In this document: positions 9,988 through 20,312 of the stretch, in pieces | Layout of the letters: every line of letters starts with the position of its first letter | Numbering within the stretch: position 1 is the first letter of the stretch | NCBI GenBank assembly: GCA_034770075.1 | Contig: CM068382.1 | Coordinates: 17,044,616 to 17,108,615, forward strand | Origin: Aralia elata | Lineage: Eukaryota; Streptophyta; Magnoliopsida; Apiales; Araliaceae | Direction of reading: 5' to 3' | Length of the DNA: 64,000 bases | Translations under genes and position numbers: made by a program | Notes under the pieces: model-generated | What the model was told of the DNA's origin: nothing | The model's input: only the letters and a program-made list of their open reading frames with translations | Databases searched by the model: none

Positions 9988-10071
9988 ATATATATATATA
10001 TTACTCTCAGTTTCATGTTATTATATAATTGCAAATATATATTTCTAAATATATAAATCTTTTCCCTAACA
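9984..10071 (+). mobile_element. Subtype-B Copia LTR end embedded in internal region 1
   Basis: AT repeats followed by sequence matching the inner end of the minus-strand LTR (7232-7300), ending TTTTCCCTAACA. It is followed by a second leader and gag start. It is a chimeric insertion of a different LTR subtype. Confidence 0.75.
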
Positions 10072-10116
10072 ATCTTAAGACAATTATCACTATATTTAAT
10101 TTATATTTGCAAAAGT

Positions 10117-10490
10117 ATGGCTACCGATTCTGGTACTATAATCGGTTCTTCTTCTTCTACACCCGTGATACCAAATGTTCCTGTGAACCATGGTGAAAAA
10201 CTAGAAAAGTTCAATGGAACAGAGTTTAAAAGATGACAACAAAAGATGTTATTTTATCTCACTACGTCAAACTTGACACGATTTCTTCATGAAGATCCTC
10301 CTGTGCTTGGTGAGAATGAAACAGACAGGCAGATGGTTGCTGCAATTGATACATGGAAACATGCAGATTTTTTGTGCAGAAATTACATCCTCAATGGATT
10401 GGATAACACATTATACAATGTGTATAGTTCTCTCAGAGTCTGCATAACATTTGCATAAGGCTGGCAGTCAATTTCATTCATGTGGGGGAT
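10117..10490 (+). pseudogene. Copia gag, short copy 2, fused to the element 3' end
   Basis: A second gag start (ATG 10117), broken by TGA near 10234 and kept only to the codons for YNVYSS. It is then joined at a TCTCTCA microhomology directly to the element's 3' terminal sequence (GTCTGCATAACATTTGC...) and the polypurine tract ATGTGGGGGAT just before the LTR at 10491. The rest of gag and all of pol are deleted. Confidence 0.82.
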
Positions 10491-11626
10491 TGTTAGAATT
10501 TGAGCCAAAAATAATTATGGGTTTCATTAATTATTTAATGAATCCACATATCAATGTGTTCTACTATATGAGTAGATTAAATTATATATTTGGATGATCA
10601 AATCCATGGAGTAATGAATGAGAAATTAACTCCCAAAGATCACCCTTGGAAATGATAATAAATATTTGTGGGAAGTAAAATCTCACATCGGTTAAGAACG
10701 AAAATATTAATTGGTTTATATACAAGAAAATTGCCTTTGGGTTTGGGCCCCAAGGGGCACCCCACTTTTATGGAAGGGAGAGGACCTAGCCAAGGCTTGG
10801 TTTGAACCCATACGCGCGCGCCGCCGACCGACCGGTCAGTCGGGCCGGGCTCAAGCTCGTGGCTCGAGGCTCGTGGTTCGTGGGTCTGGGTCCTTGTATA
10901 TATTTTTTGGACAAAATTTATTTGAATTTTGTTTATTTTATTTTAGTTATATTATCAAAATAAAACTGTGTCGTTTTGATAAATATTATTTATTATCAAA
11001 ATTGTGTCGTTGCGTCAATACTGCGTGCGCTAAACGAACGTCACAAAACTATGTCGTTTTTGTCTGAACGGACGCACCCTTTCTGACAAAGGCTAAAATT
11101 ATGTCGTTTTGGCCCGAACGGACGCGCCCTTTCTTACCCGAATAGACATGCCCATTCTGTCATGGTCGAGCTGATGCATTTCATATCATTTCAACCGGTT
11201 GTGTCCCATCAGAAGGGTCACGAATCCTTCCTATAAATAGAGTATGAGGGGCGGCCATTTCATTTATTCAATTCAGTCAAGCATTAAACATTCTAAGTAT
11301 AATTACTTCATAGTTATTTAAAGAGAGAGAGAGAGTCTGAGCATTGTTTTGGTTCGTTGTTTGTGTTCTTTGTTGTGCTATTATAACACAAAGTTGTCAT
11401 TGTATCCTGGGAGACAAGTGTTGCTAACTCAAAGCACCAATACGGAGGGCATAATTGTCTTAAGGACATAATATACAATACTAGCCTTGACATTCAAATT
11501 CTGTGTTTACCAAGTTTGCTTCAAAAGGTAAGTTTATATTATATATATATATATATATATTCAGTTTCAATTATTATTATTCTACGTTGCAAATATATAT
11601 TATTAAATATATATCTTTCACTAACA
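10491..11626 (+). mobile_element. Copia LTR 1 (subtype A, 1136 bp)
   Basis: Starts TGTTAGAATTTGAG immediately after the polypurine tract and ends TTTCACTAACA. It carries a TATA box (CTATAAATAG, 11231-11240), a GA microsatellite near 11322, and AT repeats near the 3' end. It acts as 3' LTR of internal region 1 and 5' LTR of internal region 2. It differs from LTR 2 at only a few sites. Confidence 0.9.
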
Positions 11627-11642
11627 ATCTTAAGACAATTAT
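11451..11642 (+). promoter_or_regulatory. LTR segment perfectly complementary to the presumed primer-binding region
   Basis: ATAATTGTCTTAAG at 11451-11464 in the LTR is the exact reverse complement of CTTAAGACAATTAT at 11629-11642, which begins 2 nt after the LTR end where a primer-binding site is expected. No standard tRNA-Met site (TGGTATCAGAGC) is present there. The pair would form a 14-bp stem with a loop of about 164 nt. The same pairing is possible at the other LTR-leader junction (LTR 2). Confidence 0.5.
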
Positions 11643-11671
11643 CACTATATTTAATTTATATTTGCAAAAGT

Positions 11672-12490
11672 ATGGCTACCGATTCTGGTACTATAATCGG
11701 TTCTTCTTCTTCTTCTACACCTGTGATACCAAATGTTCCTGTAAACCATGGTGAAAAATTAGAAAAGTTCAATGGAACAGAGTTTAAAAGATGACAACAA
11801 AAGATGTTGTTTTATCTCACTACGCTAAACTTGGCACGGTTTTATCATGAAGATCCTCCTGTGCTTGGTGAGAATGAAACAGACAGGCAGATGGTTGCTG
11901 CAATTGATACATGGAAACATTCAGATTTTTTGTGCAGAAATTACATCCTCAATGGATTGGATAACACATTATACAATGTGTATAGTTCTCTCAAGTCTGC
12001 AAGAGAATTATGGGATTCCTTGGATAAGAAATACAAAACAAAAGATGCTGGCACGAAGAAGTTTGTAGTTGGCAGGTTTTTGGATTATAAGATGGTGGAT
12101 TCTAAGACTATCATCAACCAAGTCCAAGAACTACAAGTAATCCTGCATGAAATACATGCAGAAGGTATGTCATTAAGTGAATCTTTTCAAGTTGCTATTA
12201 TTGAAAAATTACCACCAATGTGGAAAGATTTCAAGAATTATCTCAAGCATAAATGCAAAGAGATGAAACTTGAAGACTTAATTGTAAGATTAAGGATTGA
12301 AGAGGACAACCGTGCTTTTGAGAAGAAAGCAGGAAGGACCTTTGTTGAACATAAAGCCAACGTGGTGGAACAAGGTCAGAAGTCTAAAAAGAGAAAGTAC
12401 TCCAACAATGGGCCTCAACAGGGAATGAATAAAAAGTTCCAAGGCAAATACTACATTTGTGATAAGCCCCGGACATAGGGCAAAGGATTT
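11672..12490 (+). pseudogene. Copia gag, copy 3 (best preserved)
   Basis: Same Gag as the 9164 copy. ATG at 11672; one nonsense codon (TGA 11792-11794, at the conserved KRW tryptophan); then open for 225 codons to a +1 frameshift in the zinc knuckle (an extra C near 12468), which leads to a stop at 12476-12478. Homology ends near 12490, at a subtype-B LTR fragment. The core capsid helices and KSKKRKY are intact. It is not expected to work without pol. Confidence 0.88.
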
Positions 12491-12492
12491 AC

Positions 12493-12506
12493 GTTTTTTT
12501 TATATA

Positions 12507-12538
<32 letters not shown>

Positions 12539-12607
12539 ACTCTCAGTTTCATGTTATTATATAATTGCAAATATATATTTCTAAATATATAAATCTTTTC
12601 CCTAACA
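12493..12607 (+). mobile_element. Subtype-B Copia LTR end embedded in internal region 2
   Basis: Duplicate of the 9984-10071 fragment with a longer (TA)n run, ending TTTTCCCTAACA. The change in the dinucleotide run accounts for most of the length difference between the two tandem units. Confidence 0.75.
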
Positions 12608-12652
12608 ATCTTAAGACAATTATCACTATATTTAATTTATATTTGCAAAAGT

Positions 12653-13026
12653 ATGGCTACCGATTCTGGTACTATAATCGGTTCTTCTTCTTCTACACCC
12701 GTGATACCAAATGTTCCTGTGAACCATGGTGAAAAACTAGAAAAGTTCAATGGAACAGAGTTTAAAAGATGACAACAAAAGATGTTATTTTATCTCACTA
12801 CGTCAAACTTGACACGATTTCTTCATGAAGATCCTCCTGTGCTTGGTGAGAATGAAACAGACAGGCAGATGGTTGCTGCAATTGATACATGGAAACATGC
12901 AGATTTTTTGTGCAGAAATTACATCCTCAATGGATTGGATAACACATTATACAATGTGTATAGTTCTCCCAGAGTCTGCATAACATTTGCATAAGGCTGG
13001 CAGTCAATTTCATTCATGTGGGGGAT
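12653..13026 (+). pseudogene. Copia gag, short copy 4, fused to the element 3' end
   Basis: Tandem duplicate of the 10117 gag fragment with the same nonsense codon and the same deletion junction, here TCTCCCAGAGTC. It ends in the polypurine tract before LTR 2. Confidence 0.82.
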
Positions 13027-14160
13027 TGTTAGAATTTGAGCCAAAAATAATTATGGGTTTCATTAATTATTTAATGAATCCACATATCAATGTGTTCTAC
13101 TATATGAGTAGATTAAATTACATATTTGGATGATCAAATCCATGGAGTAATGAATGAGAAATTAACTCCCAAAGATCACCCTTGGAAATGATAATAAATA
13201 TTTGTGGGAAGTAAAATCTCACATCGGTTAAGAACGAAAATATTAATTGGTTTATATACAAGAAAATTGCCTTTGGGTTTGGGCCCCAAGGGGCACCCCA
13301 CTTTTATGGAAGGGAGAGGACCTAGCCAAGGCTTGGTTTGAACCCATACGCGCGCGCCGCCGACCGATTCCGGTCAGTCGGGCCGGGCTCAAGCTCGTGG
13401 CTCGAGGCTCGTGGTTCGTGGGTCTGGGTCCTTGTATATATTTTTTGGACAAAATTTATTTGAATTTTGTTTATTTTATTTTAGTTATATTATCAAAATA
13501 AAACTGTGTCGTTTTGATAAATATTATTTATTATCAAAATTGTGTCGTTGCGTCAATACTGCGTGCGCTAAACGAACGTCACAAAACTATGTCGTTTTTG
13601 TCTGAACGGACGCACCCTTTCTGACAAAGGCTAAAATTATGTCGTTTTGGCCCGAACGGACGCGCCCTTTCTTACCCGAATAGACATGCCCATTCTGTCA
13701 TGGTCGAGCTGATGCATTTCATATCATTTCAACCGGTTGTGTCCCATCAGAAGGGTCACGAATCCTTCCTATAAATAGAGTATGAGGGGCGGCCATTTCA
13801 TTTATTCAATTCAGTCAAGCATTAAACATTCTAAGTATAATTACTTCATAGTTATTTAAAGAGAGAGAGAGAGTCTGAGCATTGTTTTGGTTCGTTGTTT
13901 GTGTTCTTTGTTGTGCTATTATAACACAAAGTTGTCATTGTATCCTGGGAGACAAGTGTTGCTAACTCAAAGCACCAATACGGAGGGCATAATTGTCTTA
14001 AGGACATAATATACAATACTAGCCTTGACATTCAAATTCTGTGTTTACCAAGTTTGCTTCAAAAGGTAAGTTTATATTATATATATATATATATTCAGTT
14101 TCAATTATTATTATTCTACGTTGCAAATATATATTATTAAATATATATCTTTCACTAACA
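13027..14160 (+). mobile_element. Copia LTR 2 (subtype A, 1134 bp)
   Basis: Nearly identical to LTR 1. Visible differences include CCGATTCCGG for CCGACCGG near 13367 and a shorter AT run near the 3' end. It is followed by the usual leader and the first codons of a gag at 14206. Confidence 0.9.
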
Positions 14161-14205
14161 ATCTTAAGACAATTATCACTATATTTAATTTATATTTGCA
14201 AAAGT

Positions 14206-14226
14206 ATGGCTACCGATTCTGGTACT
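14206..14226 (+). pseudogene. Copia gag, copy 5, start (split by Tat-1)
   Basis: The first seven gag codons (MATDSGT) are present, then the Tat-1 element begins. The same gag resumes at 31612. The last five bases before Tat-1, GTACT, are duplicated on its far side. Confidence 0.85.
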
Positions 14227-16279
14227 TGTAGACACTCAAATTTTGCGTTCCCTATACTAACCGTGATAGGAGGGCAAAATCGTCAATTGAACCGGCTTGC
14301 GGGAGCGAAGGAGTGGGCACAAGTGCGAACGTCCAACACCACCGCGATGATTGGCGACCAAAGCTGACGTGACAATAAGGCCGTCCGAAACGAGCATTCC
14401 CGAATGAGGTGGCACGTCTCCCGGAAATTTTCGGACTGCAAAATATAAGCCTGTCAGCGAAAACCGATGTTACGGCACGAAAGTCGAGGCGTGGCACGAA
14501 AATCGAGAAAGTCAAATCGTCCAGCCGCGGATTGATCTGCGGCCAATAAGTGCGCCTTTTGAAAACACGGAACTCAAAACACGGAACTCGAAACCAGGTG
14601 AATGGAAGGCAGGCGGCCAGCCAGCCTATTTCAGCTCATTCCCTCTTCAGCATACAGAGAGTTCAGCAAGTTGAAAGGAGAGAAAATTCAGCAGCAGCAA
14701 CAACACGGGAATAGAAGGGAAAATAGCAAATTTTACAACCAAATAGGAAGAAAAGAGAGAAAAAAAAGAGGATTTATACTCTTTTGATTTTGATTGTATC
14801 AAATATACTTCTTATCCTATTCAAATACACAAGTTTACATCCATTTGAGATCATTTGCAAGGTGAAAATTCCCTTTGTTATAGCAATTTATGTCATATCA
14901 TTTGGTTAAATTAAATGTAATTTTCATGAATATTGTTGAGCTATCATGGATTAGGGATTATTAGTGAGGGTTCCATCGGAACGAAATTCTTCCTAATAAC
15001 CCGAGGATATCCAATTGGTTAAATTTCTAGCTTGTTTATGGTGATGTATCGGGCGTAAATTATTTAGATTATCATTTTCGGATATCATGGTGTATTAGAT
15101 AAATCCGGGTTGGTTATTTCTGTAATATTCATTTTGTGGGCATATAGCAATCTCGGGTGTGAGCCTAGGAACGTGACCCCGTGGTCCAAATCCGATGATG
15201 GACGTTTTGATGTATGTAATAGATTCCTAGATTCAAGGTGCTCGTTTGTGTAACATGTAATCGTCGGGCCTTAAAACGACGCTAAGGCAAGAATCGGGTT
15301 TAAGGCCCCGTAGTAGTGAAATATGTGATTGTTGGCGTTCGGGGATATTTTGATGGCTTACATGCCCGTGAATAGCCCCCTATGCGTTTTGATGTTTAAT
15401 TTAATTCGTAACACCAAACAAAGGATTTCAAAACCAAAACAATAAAGATTTTTCTAAAATCAATCAAAGTAGGATATTAGCATCACGAGGCTAAGAATTG
15501 GAAATGCTAATGAAAGTCGATTCCTATTTTACGAGAAAGCTAAAGAGAAGTTGTTTCCAAATGTCATGAAAAATGGTTTTATAAAAAGAAATAACCGTTT
15601 TGCTAAACCTTGATACATAGGGCGAAAGAGATCCTAGAAATTGCCCATCATTATGAAAGCAACGTATAAATCTCGATTCCTATTTTGGCTAAGGTTTAAC
15701 AAATTCATGTTTTGTCAAAACAACACTTAATGAAAAAAATCTCATAGCTTTTGCCAATTAAAATCAAACCTTTCACATAAAGAAATAAAGCTTCCTCGAA
15801 TAGGCCAAAAGACATTCTAAAGCACTCTCAAAATAAAACACGTCTCTTTCATAAAACACCAAAAGAATTCCTTTTTTATACAAAACTCACCACAACAATT
15901 CATTAGGCACACGCACACGCACACATACACATTTCATGAATTAAAGGATAGGAAAACATCAAGGTTGCGGTTACCGTGTTTCACGGAAGTTGGGGGGTGC
16001 CTAACACCTTCCCCTCGCTTAAGCAAGCCCCCGAACTCTATGAATCTCGGGTTGCAGACCAATTAATTCAGAGTCACATATGAGCCAGCGATTTATAAAA
16101 AACGAAAACCCGGATGAGTTGGTACATCCATTTCAAATATACCAACTGGCGACTCTGGTTAATTGGCTCATCATAAAAAACGATCTTTCAAAACCCCGTC
16201 GACATTTATGCCGACCTTTCCCCAGAATCATCTAATAAAAAAAGGAAAAATCGGAAGGGACGAGGAACCGACGTCGACA
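14227..16279 (+). mobile_element. Tat-1 5' LTR (2053 bp)
   Basis: Starts TGTAGACACTC and ends GACGTCGACA. It contains the palindrome CCGCGGATTGATCTGCGG (14525-14542), and AC-rich and pyrimidine-rich runs. No gene is seen; short open frames here are incidental. Confidence 0.92.
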
Positions 16280-16281
16280 GC

Positions 16282-16299
16282 TGGCGACTCTGCTGGGGA
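16282..16299 (+). promoter_or_regulatory. Tat-1 primer-binding site
   Basis: TGGCGACTCTGCTGGGGA begins two bases after the LTR; TGG pairs with a tRNA CCA tail. It is of the type reported for Ogre-like elements (a tRNA-Arg primer, from memory). Tat-2 has TGGCGACTCCGCTGGGGA at the same place. Confidence 0.75.
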
Positions 16300-17043
16300 G
16301 ATTAGAGGGCTTAAGCCGCGTTCAAATCTTGATGCTATCATATCCTTTTAAAATTCATAAAATGTGTGTGTGTGCGATATTTTGATTTTTTACTTTTGTT
16401 GTGTGAATGTGTGTTTTTCCCAATAAATGAATGATTGAATGGATTTGCTTTACGTTTAAGTAATCATTTGCATACGGTGAGGACGATGAATGTGAATGTA
16501 TATTGAGAGAGTACCTCCTCCTGAGGCGAACCTGTCAGTTGCTTATTACTGGACTCGAAGGGGCTGCTCCCCGGAGATGGCTCAGGAAACGCACCACCCA
16601 AATCCGCTCCAATCGAAAGGATTCAGACGAGTAGATTGCGAAGATTTGGGGACCTTCATGCCGAAAAGCCCGTGAGAGTAACCCTAGGATAGGTCAGCCT
16701 CAGATTAACCCAACGCTGGAAAAGTCTCTTCATGCCCTTTTACGTTCACGCGTATAAATGTCATGATCCCACTCATATATGCCTCCCTTTCTGTCAAGAG
16801 AAATTACTAACCTCTATATTTGGCAGGGAACAGCTGGGGAAGCATAATAAAGTCATGTTTAGCATTTGTTATTGCATTAAAGGCTACAGGGAAAGATTAA
16901 AAAACCCAAAAACACAAAAGTTACAGCTTTAACATGCATCCACATTTTTCATTCCCCTGGACTAAACTTCGAACCATTGTCTCTGTAGGATTGCTCCTCA
17001 AACACGTTCGCAATCTAAAAGGGCTCAAAACTCTACATCCGAA
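16300..17043 (+). other. Tat-1 leader between primer site and gag
   Basis: An untranslated leader with no conserved frame. It includes TG-rich runs and ends in a pyrimidine-rich tract and CTGTAG just before the gag start region, which could be a splice acceptor but is unproven. The matching leader of Tat-2 is 46523-47283. Confidence 0.6.
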
Positions 17044-20000
17044 ATGGCTGATCTTCCACCTTCTAATCCTGGTTCCATATCTAGGGAGGAATTTGATAAC
17101 TTTAAAAGGCAGATGTTAGAAATGGCCATGATGCTAAAGGAACAATTGCTGCCTAGACAGGATCCACCTAGAGAGGATCCACCCCAACCTAAGGGCGAGC
17201 CAGTCGTCCCAAAGGCCATTCCCATACCTAACAAGATAGTGATTACTATCCCGGAAGAGGGAGATGCGAATGACTTACGAAAGAAAATGAAACAAATGGA
17301 GGAAACTATCCAATCTATGAGGGGCATAGGGTCCCTAGGCAGGGTGAATTACTCAGATCTTTGTGTCTTCCCCGGAACCAGATATCCGGAGAAATTTAAA
17401 ATTCCCGAATTTGAGAAATACAATGGGAAGGGGGATCCTTATACACATCTGAAAATCTACATTGGGGAGTTGGGATCTTATGCAGAAGATGAGGGTCTAA
17501 GAATGCAATTTTTTTAAAAGAGTTTGACAGGAGAGGCGAGAATCTGATATGCCCGTCTTGATAATGCCCGAATCCACAATTGGGAAGAGTTGACCCACAC
17601 CTTCTTAACACAGTATAACTTCCAAGCACAAATGGCCCCTGATAGATACCAAATGACAAAAGTTAAGAAGCAACCCAGGGAATCCTTCAGGTATTATGCG
17701 CAACGATGGAGGGGTATGGCCGCACAGGTGAATCCCCCGATGAGCGAGTCGGAGATGGTGATGACCTTCGTAGATATTCAAGAGGCCCCTTATTATGAGC
17801 AGGTTATATCAGGGATTGGTAGGCCTTTCGCCGAGATGATTAAACACGGAGAAATGGTGGATATGGGTTTGAAGTCTGGTAAGATTCAGGATTTCACGGC
17901 TTTGGAAGCGGCTGCAGAACAAATACAGAGTGGAAATTATGGCAGCACTTCCCGTAGGGTGCAAAAGAAAAAGGAGAAGGATGTTTCCCTCATCCTTCAG
18001 GGGTCATCTAGAAAGGCAGAAAACCATCTTCCAATACAGGTGCAGAGAGTGGGGCTATCCCGACAGCCTAACTTCACTGATCAGAGGGCGGAAGGGCGAA
18101 GGAGATTTGAGGCCTCGCAAAATCGAGTATTCACCCCGCTCGGGGAGCCTCTTGAACGGGTCTTAGCGGTATTGATAGCCCAAAAGAAGATAGTCGATTT
18201 GGCACCCCCAAGTGACCCGAAGGGAAGAAGGTTTGACCCAAGCAAGCGATGCGCATACCACTCAGGTTCCCCTGGTCATGATACGCAAGACTGTTGGACA
18301 TTGAAGCACAGAATCCAGAACTTGATTGATAGTGGGGAAATTGTGGTGGAACAGCCAGACTCCCCAAATGTTAAGGTCAATCCCCTGCCAAGGCATGATG
18401 GAGGGGGGGTCAATGTGGCGGAGGCCAGTAAAGCCGAGGGGCCGCCAAGACTGAATTATGTGGAGAAAATTGATGAAATGATCAACATGATAAGTGATCA
18501 CGGGAGTGCGCGGGGAACGCCCATTAGGTTGATGGGTGTAAGTAGAAATACCACGGAGGGACCTGTCAAGTTGGCGGCTCCGAAACCCCTCATCCTTGCA
18601 GCGAGATTGCAAATCCCTGTCAGCAATCTAAAGACGGTACCATGGAATTATGGGGGGGTGTCAGAGGAAGCGGCCAGTTGTGCTTCTGTGACAACAAGGG
18701 GGAATCCTTTGTATCTTCCTGGACGAGTCCTTGAGAACAAAACAAAGAAAAATGAAGAGATCTCTGAGGAGAAAGCCATAGAATTCTTGAAAAGGATGGA
18801 TCATCCGGAAGCAAGAGGGATCCAAATATTAAGCGAGGAGTTGACCCTGACATCAATCATGGACTTGGTGTTATCATCCAATGATCACTGCAAAACCCTG
18901 GCGAAAGTCCTGGAGGAGGCATACGTTCCCAAAGAAATTAGCAAGGAAGGTTTCGGCCATCTGGTGGACCACCTGTTGTAGAGTGATATAATATCATTTA
19001 CAGATGACGATATCCCTAAGGAGGGAAGGGGGCATCGAAAACTGCTACATATTGCAGTAATCTCCTCAGGTTATATCATGAATGGGGTGCTGATCGATGG
19101 GGGATCGACGTTGAATATCTGCCCCCTCAGTACATTGCAGAAGATGAACATCAATCCCAAACGCCTGCGGGCCAATCATGTAGTGGTGCGAGCCTTCGAT
19201 GGTTCCCGAAGGGATACAATTGGAGAGATAGAATTGCCGGTGGAAATCGGACCTTGTACTTTTGATATCTCTTTCCAAGTCCTAGACATCGCGGCCAGTT
19301 ATAACCTGTTGTTGGGGAGGCCATGGATACACATGGCCGGGGCAGTTCCTTCCACACTATACCAGCAAATCAAACTTATCATCGACGGGAATCTGGTAAC
19401 GATCTCGGCGGAGTGTGATGACCCTTCTCCTTCTAGGAATGGCCTGCCAGTGATTAATGTGGATGAGTCGGCGGCACCTGCTAGTTTTCAGGCACTGGAA
19501 ATTAGCACTCCCCACTACAGATGCCTGGGAGCTCCAGCCGCGAAACCTAAGGTCTCTCCAGAACTGACCTTCGTTGCAAAGGAAATGATAAAAATGAAAT
19601 TCCAGCCCGGACAGGGGTTAGGAAAGAATAGTCAAGGAATCACCGAGCCCATTCAGCTACCCCATCAGATAGGTAAAGCAGGGTTGGGATATCGTGAAGG
19701 CGTAGCACGGAGACACCGTCAAGGTGCGGCTCCGATTCGGCTGACTGGCAGTCCAGTGACCAAGGTCAACAATGAACAGGGGACTAGCGAGCCTGTGATT
19801 GGGTCGGGGAATGAAGAATTGACCCCCGCAAGTGATGAGTCGGCCAAGAGGGAAAGTTTCCTGTAGGAGGTCGCGAAAGAGTTTGAAACCAAGTGCTATA
19901 TCCCCGGACAATTAACAAGTAGTAGAGATGGGACGGATGTTGTCACGCCACTGGGAGCCCAACAAGTTGTGTCTGTCATCGATTGGGCAGGGCTAATTAT

Positions 20001-20147
20001 TCCTGGAGAAGATAGGAAGAGGGATTCAGGCGACGTAGCCGTAATCATCGGGGAAGTGTCCGATGTGAGGCCCCCTTTTATCCAGCGCATTTCATCTGAC
20101 CTGACCGTCGACAACTGGACCATGAAACCAGTGATATCCAAACAAGG
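17044..20147 (+). pseudogene. Tat-1 gag-protease (exon 1), nonsense-broken
   Basis: One reading frame from ATG 17044 (MADLPPSN) to the splice donor. It encodes a Tat-type Gag with FPGTRYPEKFKIPEFEKYNGKG and the capsid region, then a zinc-knuckle-like CAYHSGSPGHDTQDCW (18250-18297), the aspartic protease with catalytic IDGGS (Asp codon 19096), the LLLGRPWIH flap-side motif, and a G-patch-like FQPGQGLGK...GKAGLGY segment (about 19600-19690). Gag forms the particle and the protease cleaves the polyprotein. Stops interrupt it at 17515 (TAA), 17545 (TGA), 18979 (TAG) and 19864 (TAG), all at sites that are sense codons in Tat-2. It continues in the same frame into pol after splicing. Confidence 0.9.
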
Positions 20148-20312
20148 GTAAAACCCGACATCAGGGTGGTAGACCCCAGAGGATGGGAGGATGAAGAAGT
20201 TTATTTTTGTTGTTTTGTATTTTGCATAATTATGTCGTTTCTTCATGTTAGCTGAAAATGTGATCGTTGTGGAAAATAACTTATATATGACAAGTATTTT
20301 GTTTCATGTCAG
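20148..20312 (+). other. Tat-1 intron between protease and RT (165 bp)
   Basis: Donor CAAGG|GTAAAA at 20148 and acceptor TTTCATGTCAG|GT at 20312, with a T-rich interior. Removing it deletes the TAA at 20149 and joins ...ISKQ-G to CTNLSN in frame. The same sites in Tat-2 enclose 169 bp, and there too splicing restores the frame. Regulated splicing at this position is known for Ogre elements and is thought to set the Gag-protease to Pol ratio. Confidence 0.85.

Larger units (their letters stand above)
9079..14160 (+). repeat. Tandem duplication of a deleted Copia unit (about 2.5 kb, two copies)
   Basis: Two successive copies of [LTR end, gag, subtype-B LTR fragment, second short gag, 3' leader, LTR]. 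Full LTRs start at 10491 and 13027, 2536 bp apart, and the short gag copies at 10117 and 12653 are also 2536 bp apart. Only a few substitutions and small AT-repeat indels separate the copies. LTR sharing between units is the outcome expected from unequal homologous recombination between LTRs. Confidence 0.88.

Noticed and set aside
10711..11067. 118-codon frame in the Copia LTR
   Set aside because: It lies wholly inside the LTR, matches no domain and is altered by small indels in the duplicate LTR.
14602..14787. 61-codon frame repeated in the Tat LTRs (also 29939-30124)
   Set aside because: Short, low-complexity, located in LTR sequence and not kept open in Tat-2.
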